Source: Acestrorhynchus altus
Lineage: Eukaryota; Chordata; Actinopteri; Characiformes; Acestrorhynchidae
Length of the DNA: 64,000 nt
NCBI GenBank assembly: GCA_034509495.1
Contig: CM067519.1
Span: 23,499,598 to 23,563,597 of the forward strand
Direction: 5' to 3'
The number at the start of each line of letters is the position of its first letter. Position 1 is the first letter of the stretch. Positions 55,131 through 64,000 of this stretch are shown here, piece after piece. The translations under genes and the position numbers were made by a program. The notes under the pieces were generated by a model that did no database searches, was not told where the DNA came from, and worked only from the letters and a program-made list of their open reading frames with translations.

Positions 55131-57317
55131 TTCAATCAACTATTTATTTAACAATGAGTGTAATTATACAAATACTTGCTCAAAGACCACGTCATTTCCC
55201 CGATATCGAAGTAATGTGACTGGAAGCACAAGCAACAGTTCAGTTTATTATTGGCAGCCAGTAAAACCACCAGCTAGGATGTGTGTGGTAGTGATACTCG
55301 TCACCTTGAGATAATACTAAATGAAACTACTTTGAAGATTAGATGAGGAGAATAAAGGTGCCATGGCCACAAACTTTGCAATTTGTGACGAGTGATCATG
55401 CATTATTCAAACATAAAAAAACGGACTGATAAAAGTGCTTCTATTAATCAAGGAAGAGTGTCTGACATGGAGGTCAATACTGGTCATAGCAGTCATAGTC
55501 AAGTTAATACAAGACACAAAACAATTACTTCAGATACTGTAGTGTACAGATTCATACAATTAACACCCAACCAAGCTGGACACTGGGAAAGTGAATCTGT
55601 AGTGTTTTTTCAACTGCCCGAAGCTTCTCACCTGAAATTAACCCACTAAGGTAAAGGAAACTGGAGAAGCGGGTTAAAGTGTCCTGATAAAAGAGGACAA
55701 GTCACTTTAAGAGGACGACACAATGTGATTCATGACAAAATCGTAACGTAGCATAATGTACTGAATTTTACTGTCTACTGGGAAAAACAACAAAACTGTA
55801 AAGACAAAACCAACACTCTCCATTCAATCCCATTACGAGAAAACAGCAGGACCACAACAGCAATATGATCACTATTCCAATACTGTTAACTATAATCCAA
55901 TAATTATCCAGATTCCTGTATTATTATCCCAATTCAAATACTGGTATCCCAGTTCCAGTATTGGTAACCATATTCCAATCATTTGTCATCTTGGTTCCAA
56001 TATTGGTGTCCCTCTTCCAATACCGTGATCACTATTCTATTATTGGTATCCACATTTCCAAACGATCAATTTTCCAAAATTATCCCTATTCAAATACTGG
56101 TATCCTAATTGCAATACTGTTTTCTTCATTTCAATTTTTTTTCGTCCTGTTTTTAATATTATCCATTTTTCAAAATTGTTGTCCAGATTTCTGTACTGTT
56201 TTCTCCATTCCAATATTATCCTTATTACAATATTGTTATCCAGATTTCAATAGTTATCTATATTCAACTTTTCTCATCTTACTGCTTATAAAACATTGAG
56301 TTCCTAGGGTATTCCTAGGTTATTTTCTAACAATAAGTTGTGTTAATATAATCAGATTAACACAACAGTACTGCAAAGACATTTGTACAGAGTGTCTGTT
56401 AATGAGACCAACAGCACAACACATGATAATTAATAGTACGATTAATGAGCTGGTTCTCTGACAGCTCCACAAAAACTCAGCTACTCCATACTGAACACAA
56501 AAGTCCTGCAGACGGACTCTTTTAGCCAAGACTGTCAGTCACTTCATTCCTAACTGTAGCCCCACCTTTATGATAATCCCACCTTCTTTGATGCAGCAGA
56601 TTAACATTTAACAAAATGATTTGGTGGAGATGAAATACTGGTACTGGAAATAAAGGAGATGGAAAGTCAGTTTAAATGTGATTGAAAATGGACTGTTTTT
56701 TCCTTTAAACATATGGAGATGGTCATACAGGTCATACTGAAACCAGCCAGCAGAGGTTCTAGACCTGTGGTTGCTTCACATTTGAAAGATGATGTACTGC
56801 CCTTCTTTCTCTTGTCATTGGTCTGAACTGATATTCTCAGAATGATTTTATTTCAGTCATTATAAACATTCCTGCATTTAAAAGCTCTCATTTCGCAGGT
56901 AGAAATAAGAGATAAGGAGGCTCAAAGTTGGCTTAAGTGTGGCATTAAAGGCAAGAAACTCCCTTTCTAAACATCCAAGGCTCTGTACTTTACACTGTGG
57001 AGTCATTCATGTTTCTGAGCACCACCTTTTCAACAGACACCGCAACACTGTGCCCATGGGGGTGGTGTTCAAAACCAGACATATGGACAGTTGGATGGAC
57101 AAAATGGATTGTCCATGAGAAAAACAGATGGGTGCACTGATGGTGTGGGGACATGAAATGGGAGAGGAATACTACCTCCATAGCCAATAGAGCACTATAG
57201 ATGATGTAGAGGCAGCTGAAGAAATTAAACCTACCATAGATGATCCAGTTTTACACTGCAATCGTTTATCACTTGAATCATCCGTAAACATCTGGCTGTT
57301 CTTTTTTTTTTTTATCC
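55131..57317. other. Intergenic space between inip and the CCDC106-like gene
   Basis: No supported gene. It includes the TTCCAATACTGGTATCC repeat (55860-56290) and otherwise AT-rich single-copy looking sequence. Confidence 0.5.
55860..56290. repeat. Degenerate tandem repeat of TTCCAATATTGGTATCC units
   Basis: Roughly twenty imperfect 17-24-base units (CCAATACTGTTAACTAT, CCAGTATTGGTAACCAT, CAATATTATCC). Strongly diverged. Confidence 0.75.
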
Positions 57318-57580
57318 CAAATTTCCTCCCAATTTGGAAGTGCCATTATAATATAAGGGCTATAATAGGGTTAGATACAACAGCTAATAGACGCCTATGC
57401 TGGCCAGCATTGCACCAAGTGTGATGTGGGGAGAGAGCATCATCTTCCCTCCCAGAGTGAGCATGGCCAGTTTTGCTCTGTCAGACTCCAGCTGAGGATG
57501 GCAAGCAGCATGATCTGAGATTCAAACCTGCAATCCTTAGGTAATGGCACATTAGACTGCTGAACTACCCAGAGCCCCAA
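57318..57580 (-). mobile_element. tRNA-derived SINE, copy near CCDC106-like 3' end
   Basis: Read from 57580: GGGGCTCTGGGTAGTTCAGC, AGTCTAATGTGCC, GGATTGCAGGTTTGAATCTC (A and B boxes), then the shared body ending CACTTCCAAATTGGGAGG. It lies beside the likely polyadenylation signal at 57592-57597. Confidence 0.65.
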
Positions 57581-57591
57581 GAAGTGACCAT

Positions 57592-57597
57592 TTTATT
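57592..57597 (-). terminator. Possible polyadenylation signal of the CCDC106-like gene
   Basis: AATAAA on the minus strand lies about 310 bases after the stop codon, just before a SINE remnant. It is the best placed candidate; AT-rich sequence nearby makes chance possible. Confidence 0.35.
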
Positions 57598-57908
57598 CGC
57601 TAGTAAACCTTGATAAATACAGGCCCTCGTATCAGTATCAAAACAATAATCCGCAGAAAATGCTGAACCTGAAGGAAAAGTGAATCAGATCTGATTGCCA
57701 AACAGGGTTATGGACAGTAAAAACATTAATAAAGAGTGAATGGGGGATGAATGCATTTTTCTTTTCATTACAGTTTTGTTGTTTTGACAGAGGACAATAT
57801 TTAATAAAAAAAAAAGTCTGAGATCCTTGTTTTAGTACAATAAGCTACATTAAGCCTTTCACAATGTCTCACTTATAATGAAGCCACACAGGAGTTCATA
57901 ACTGGGCT

Positions 57909-60072
57909 TCATTTACTGACAATCGGTAAAAGCTCCCCCTTCGCTTTCATGGCTTTGATCTTGGCCTTAATGCTGTCGTCCATGGCCTGCTTGCACCTGA
58001 CCGCATAGTGGGCCAACGTCTCCTCCTTCTCGTCCCATGGAGGCAAAGCATGGAAGACTTCTGGCGCAGCCAGGCTCAGTTCTGCAATGGCCGCTGTCCT
58101 GGAGATAGTGTTGCGGTCCACTCCGACCCGGTCAAAGGCCACTTTCATGGAGACGCTCCGGCGGAATTCCTGCAGAGCCGTCATGTAACGTGCAATCACC
58201 CCAACAACGTTCTTCACTGCAGAGAAGGAGACAGGATTAGTGAAAAACATGCAGCAGATAAAAGTCTTTAAAGCCCCTTAGACAGACAGACCTATAAAAC
58301 AGTGGATCTCAAACTAGCCCTTGAAATACTTACAGACAAAGCAAAAATGGACCGTCTGGTGACCTCTGAGTACCAGTTTCAGAGCCACTGCTTTTAAAAG
58401 ACAGCATTATGTCATACATGAATTCTCATGAATACTACAGCAACTAAGTCCATACTTCTGACTCGGGTGTTCTCTCCATCCCTGCTTCTCTTGGAAGAAA
58501 TTTTGATGGCCCTCTGTCGCTCTAATGGATGCAGCTCCACCTCTTCAAAGGAGTCAAAGAGAGCTGGGGGCTCAAAGGGAGCAGCCTCCTCTGGGAATGT
58601 CCCAATCAGCTGATGGGAAGTCCCTGCTTCCATTTGACTAGAAGGATGACTTCTTCTTTTTTCTGCCAAAGACAAAAAACAGCAAGCAATGATCATCATT
58701 CCTCAAACACAGACTTCATCCCATCCACTACTTAATGATGCTGCTGGTACACCTGTATTCTTCAATACACCGTCACACTATGGCCTTATGCAGGCCCAGA
58801 TGCAACTTGGATGAAAGCAATCTCTGACCCAGAGAGACAGTGGCCAATTTTGCCCTCTCGGACTCTGGCCGAAGGCAAGCTGCATGACCCAGGATTTGAC
58901 CCTGCGATCATTTGCCAATCATTAACATCTGCGTCATTCACTCTACCTCCTCTAAATCCAGGAGTCCCATTGCACACCCTGCAGGTATTTATAGCCAGAT
59001 CATCCTTGTGCAATGCCATCTGCAGGAGCCTGATGTTACTACCACCTTAAACACACAAGGTGCTAATGTTTGGTCTGGTGAGCTTACTATGAAGTATTCA
59101 GTACCTACAATAAAATGTGTAAGTCGTACTTATGAATGAAGAACTGAAGTGGTTCTCTGCACAGTTCTCAGAGCCCACCTGATGTATCACAATGTTACGA
59201 GTTGGATTAGAGCAAAAATGTGGAACTGGGAGGCCCTGAGGACCAGTTTTGAAACTAAATTTAAATTTTAAAGGGTATTTTAGTGTCAGGTCCCCTGTCT
59301 TTGGCAGGTCCAAATATCGTCCACTTCAGAGTCTTGTTCAAATCCTCTCTCTCGCGTCTCACCACGTTACCAATCGATTGGAGGACATTCCCATTTCACT
59401 AAAATCGATTGGCTAAGGAAACATGGGGAAGATACTCTAAAGTTTCCCTGTCACATCATTACACATCATACGTAACAGTCTGCCTAGAAAAATACTCATT
59501 ATAATCTCTCAATTCAGTTTAACGTAGCTCACCGACAGAGAGCTTTGCTTTATTTGCTTTGTAAGAGAAAAGTGCTGAGTGTGAAACGGCTGCATTCAAC
59601 CTGCATTCAACCATTTCATTTAGAGATATAAGCTGCAGGATCATTATGGCAGTTTTCATCACGCATGTGTTTTACTCACAATTTACTCACGATTTTCCTG
59701 CTAAACTGAGGTAGTTTGGAAAAGCAGCTGCAGGTGGAAATGAATTCCTAGAGTGTGTTATTTTTGAGGTACTTTCTAAGTGAACTGTGGGACCAAAACA
59801 AACTGACTTGCAATCAGCCATATAAATTCACGACTGGCTGATTGTACATTTATCAGCATGTCTGGGTCCAGCGTAGGGGTCCAGGCACTTACCTGGCCGG
59901 AGCTGGTCTTGCAGGAATTCACAGATGAGCTCTGCCTTTTTGGTGAGTTCCTGCTGCAGCAGCTCTTTGTCCTGTTTGAGGCTGCTGATGGTTTCGCCCA
60001 ACATCATACTTTTACTCCTCTCAGCCTGGAGAAGAGCCTTCAGCTTCTCAATTTCATATAAAGCCGGAGTCA
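57909..60072 (-). CDS. Coiled-coil domain-containing protein 106-like, start not found
   Basis: Three phase-consistent exons, minus strand: 59893-60072, 58456-58662, 57909-58216, ending in TGA at 57909-57911. They give about 231 residues. The first exon encodes a coiled coil (EKLKALLQAERSKSMMLG, then LKQDKELLQQELTKKAEL); the second an acidic then basic linker (HPLERQRAIKISSKRSRDGE); the third the conserved C-terminal module with GVDRNTISRTAAIAEL, LAAPEVFHALP and a KAKGELLPI ending. The order coiled coil, basic linker and VDRNT...IAEL...APE module matches vertebrate CCDC106, a nuclear protein reported to bind p53 and promote its degradation. Teleosts have several CCDC106-like genes, so I give no symbol. 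The exon at 59893-60072 starts after an AG acceptor and in mid-codon, so at least one upstream exon, carrying the start, must lie to the right; I could not recognise it. Confidence 0.8.
58790..58935 (-). mobile_element. tRNA-derived SINE fragment in a CCDC106-like intron
   Basis: AGAGAGACAGTGGCCAATTT, GGCAAGCTGCATGACC and GGATTTGACCCTGCGATCAT match the middle and B-box region of the same SINE family. Confidence 0.5.
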
Positions 60073-60309
60073 CTGGATAAGAAAGAGACAAAAATGAAGA
60101 ATATAGAAAAAAGACTTGCAAATCTAGAGCAGACAAATATGCACTTTTTGATCAAGTATGGCTCAAAGCTGAAATCCAGTCTCTAAAATTATTAATAGTA
60201 ATATATGAATGAATGTTATTGAATCCGAGGCTGCTTTGATAGTGGACTTGCTGTATTGCTTGCTTGGGTGTTTCTCATCTTCTCCTTGCAATAACCCATA
60301 GATTCACAG

Positions 60310-61110
60310 CCTGTAGAAAGAGAAACCTTGGATTCTGTGTCGCCCCATTCTTCCTCCAAACTCTATAATCTCGAGTTGAGACTCAGGACTCTTGATTTCC
60401 AAATAAACTGCAGAATTTACTTTCATCTGAAAAGAGGACTTTGGAGCTCTGACCAACAGTCCAGTTCTTTTTCTCTATTCAGCCCAAGTAAGACTTGTTT
60501 GATGCTGCTTCAGGAAGGGCTTGATATTAGGAATGCTGCAGTTGGACCCCCTCTCCTGGAGACATATGTGCTGGGGTTCCTGATGCACTGACCCCAGCCT
60601 CAGTCCACTCCTGGTGAAGCTCTCCTAAATCCCAGAATCAACTTTTCTTGACAATTCTCTCAATGCTGTGATGTTGTCGAGCCATAGAAACTGGAGCAAG
60701 GAGCAAGACTGAGAGTAGGCATGTTTCCTAGTGATGTCCTGATCCCAGACCGTTCAAGATCGAGGTCTATCCAAGCTTGTTTAAATCAGAGTCCAGTTCC
60801 AAATCTTATTTTTAAGCACAGTGCTCAGAGCACCATCTAGTGTCCTTAAGATGCAATTAGTGTTTTCTCAGAGAGCAGCTACCAGGAATGTGTGGAACAT
60901 GACATCACAACATAATATCTAAAACTACAAGTGCATTTTTGGAGATTACAGTGAAAAGGTTTTTGATTATTTTTCAAATTAAAGTAAGTCATATTTTATT
61001 TTCATTACATTTAAAGTGATCTATTTTAAGCTTTTACATTTTACAGTTGATACTTTGGTTAGTAATTATTCATGAATTAAAATGTTCAAATTTTTTGAGA
61101 TTTCTGGATT
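60310..61110 (-). mobile_element. Tc1-like transposon remnant
   Basis: GATTTCCAAATAAACTGCAG, TTTACTTTCATCTGAAAAGA, CAACAGTCCAGTTCTTTTTC and TGATGCACTGACCCCAGCCT are, on the minus strand, pieces of a Tc1 transposase gene. Toward 61110 come the AT-rich end phrases shared with 4390-4715 and 50450-50660. Stops throughout. Confidence 0.5.
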
Positions 61111-64000
61111 TTATGAGCAATAAACCAAACTGATCAACAGTAGAACAAAAAAGGCTTGAAACGTCACTTTTCGTGTAGTGGATATAAAATGACCATTTAC
61201 CTTTCTGAATGAAATTGAGAGCACGAATGAGTTTAAACAATATTGACTTTTTTTTTTTGGAGGAAATCAAAAGCAAAAAGCAATGCAAAACACTAACATA
61301 CACACAATACAAAAACCCAATCTTAGCATGTTCACCACTCCAAACCAGACATTTCACTTCAGTAGACTACACACACACACACACACACACAGACTGCAAT
61401 ATTCAGCACTGGGAGTCAAGTGATCAATGGGTCAGTCAGACTGGATTATAAGATATTGAACACTCTATAAAAGTGATTTCAAGAAAGGTTGCTTCTAAAC
61501 CAAATAGAAAAGTACAAAATGTCTCATTAAATGCACTGTTAGTGAAATAAAGTGATTTACTTCAGTATGAATGAGCAGCGCAGCTCACCTAAACTGTGGC
61601 GCTGTATTATTTATACAGAAACAGAGATCAGACTGGTATGGACTTATACTCGGATCAGATCAGGGGCAAAATAACTTGATTAGATACAGTTTGGTTAACA
61701 TGTTATTTTTGGACAGAATACCATTTTATAAATAAATAAAACATACAGATCAAATCAGATCAAATTCCAAATGAGCATACAAACATCATGTAAATGTTCT
61801 ATATTTTTATTACAATCCTTGTTAGAAAATAACAATGTACACCACTCATGATGCATCAAATATAAAAACCAATTATTTACACATTGAGATCAAATAGAGA
61901 TTGCAGTACACACAAGGCTCACTTTCATATATGGATGAAAGTGAAGTATTTTTTTCCACATATTCTGCAATACTGGACAATTAGTATACCACAGTCTTCA
62001 GTGTTCAGTCTTTTCAGATGTAGTCCCCAAAGTTATGTTGAATCTACAGCTGCTTGGACGCATATTTCTCAAAGCAAACGAGATATATATATATATAGAC
62101 ACTTATGTACAGCTAAAAATGTGTAACTGATCCAACTGACAACCATTCATGATCTGACCTGGCTATGCAATGCACACTGGAGCAGAGTTCACACTATAAA
62201 CAACACAGCAATAAATAAAACAAAATTAAAACCATCTAATTCCAAGATCCATTGATCCATTTAAGACCATGTCAGGATGCTGCAGGATGGACATTGATAT
62301 GGACACTCTTCCTGTTCAGTGCCAGAAAAATAATGGCTGCGCCAGGCATTTTTGTTACAAGCAATATAATCTCAAATGTTTTCGAGCCTTAATTTTGGTG
62401 ATCAGTGATTAACAGTACAGTGCAAAAGTCTTCATTTCTTTAGTTCTACCAGCAACTCATCTGATTTTATTTCATCAGGGATACTGGGAAGAATCTTAGA
62501 TATTGAATGGTAACAGTATATACACTGGTATTCTTTGAGGAAATGTCTACAAATAGTCAAGGTAACATATGATACTTTTGCACACTACTGTACATCTCAA
62601 TGATAATCCATTTCTCCAAAATATGTAAGTGTAATTCTTGCCAAAACCTCTTACTATATTTTTTATTTAAAATCAACTATTTATCATCAGCCAAATTTGT
62701 CAATGTGAGTGAAAAACATGATCGGTATAAACAATTGATCAAAATCTGTGAAATTTAAAAATCACAATTTATCATTAAAACAAATTTGTCAAGATTTGAG
62801 CTGAGAACACGGTCATGGTCAAATATTTCAAATTTTAAATTCTAATTTTACAAATCAGAATGTTTTTTTTTTATTTGCCCAAAACAATCCTTACTAGTTT
62901 TTGTTCAAAAACAACAATATATAAATCAGCCAAATCTGAAAATAATCTGGGGCTGAGAACGAGCCTCAGTTATTTTTTGTAAAAGTTTAAAATTTAACAT
63001 GAAAATTCATTACATTTTAAATCAACATTTTATCAGTCAAAATTGTATGTATTTGAGCTGAAATTATTGTCATGGGCAAAATCTTTCAACATTTCGTTCA
63101 AAGAATTAAACATTAAAATGGCCAAAACAGTCTAAGTGGAATGATACACGTGAAGCCTGCATGGAAAATAATGTGTCCAAATGTTTATAGCAACCTAAAA
63201 TACAGAAAAATATCTATGCTGAAATAATGAAGGTCTTTTTAAACTGAAAGTACAAAATCATATTCCTTCTGTACCTCATGCTGTAATGGATTGTGCTGGT
63301 TTAGGTAGTAAAAGTGGCTGTTTAAGTCATATGTCTCAACATTTTCACAATGCTATCCGACTCTGCGGCTCCATAAAAATGAAGAAGGGAAAAATAAAAA
63401 ATCATTATCTGAAAATTGAGGTCAACCAACTCTAATGTTAAATCACATTGCTGAGAGTGAGATTACTGAAACACACAGAGCTGGCTTCTGTCTACACTAA
63501 TTGGCCATTTTATCATAAGCACCTGCCACATAAGATGCATCTGTACTTTTTCATCATCAGAAAGAGACCACCATACTGAGTGGTGGTCTGTTCCCAGCAC
63601 AGCAGGAGTGTTTTTGTATGTTGTGCTGTTATGTTTTTGTATCAGAAAAAAAGTTTCTAAAAGAATGTGTGTAATTCAACATTTACAACTCATTATTTAT
63701 GTAATGGTCACCTGGTGAACTAATGGTGGGATTTCCAAAGAGACCACTTGAAAACATCAGGCGCTATGATGCCACATGTTTGTCTTCTCAATGTTTCCCG
63801 TTTGAAAGTCTTCTAACTTTTTCTGACTGCATCTTTAAAGAAGGCATCCAATGAGGACCAAGAAAAGAAGGGAGTGCTTTGGTCCCTGTGCTTTTACAAA
63901 ATATGAGCAGTACTAACACTGATCACACAAATACAATGGAGAGAAGTCACTGAACCAGGGGAAGATATCCAGAAGGTTTCACATATAAGAAGGCCCCGAC
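61111..64000. other. AT-rich right end, no gene recognised
   Basis: No frame or family match I can support. It should hold or precede the missing first exon(s) of the CCDC106-like gene. A minus-strand AATAAA lies near 61806-61811, so part of 61.8-64 kb could be the long 3' UTR of another minus-strand gene to the right. A fish repeat fragment lies at about 63500-63620 (ACTAATTGGCCATTTTATCA, GGTGGTCTGTTCCCAGCACA). Confidence 0.35.
61370..61392. repeat. (AC)n microsatellite
   Basis: Eleven AC units upstream of the CCDC106-like coding exons. Confidence 0.9.

Overview
This is nuclear genomic DNA of a bony fish. Genes are split into many short exons with GT-AG introns, coding parts closely match vertebrate proteins, and the spaces between hold Tc1/mariner remnants, hairpin MITEs, tRNA-derived SINEs and many micro- and minisatellites of teleost type. 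The repeat types feel most like an ostariophysan (characin, catfish or cyprinid relatives), but that is an impression, not a test. I saw no bacterial genes, CRISPR arrays, rRNA or intact tRNA genes.
Six protein-coding genes can be assembled exon by exon with consistent phase. From left to right: pum3 (minus strand, its last ~120 codons lie beyond the left edge); a CARM1-type arginine methyltransferase, probably carm1l (minus, complete, 459 aa, without the C-terminal tail of CARM1); cops4 (minus, complete, 406 aa); lin54 (plus, complete, 798 aa); inip/SOSS-C (plus, complete, 102 aa); and a CCDC106-like gene (minus, three 3' coding exons found, start not found).
cops4 and lin54 are head to head about 1.1 kb apart. 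The space between them is filled by two minisatellites, and lin54 exon 1 sits in a short CpG-rich block. This adjacency also occurs in mammals. The genes act mainly in the nucleus: ribosome biogenesis (pum3), histone/protein methylation (carm1l), cullin deneddylation (cops4), cell-cycle gene control (lin54) and DNA repair (inip). There is no sign that they form one pathway.
The rest is repeat-rich: about 9.5-10.7 kb, 26-28 kb, 45.7-51.7 kb (lin54 3' UTR and repeats), 54.3-57.6 kb and 60.1-64 kb have no convincing gene. I found no new system. The most useful second looks are the short CARM1 paralogue with an apparent GC-AG intron, the minisatellite-filled cops4/lin54 promoter region, a possible CDE/CHR site and uORFs in the lin54 leader, a perfect 16-bp inverted repeat, and a degraded Tc1 family present three times.
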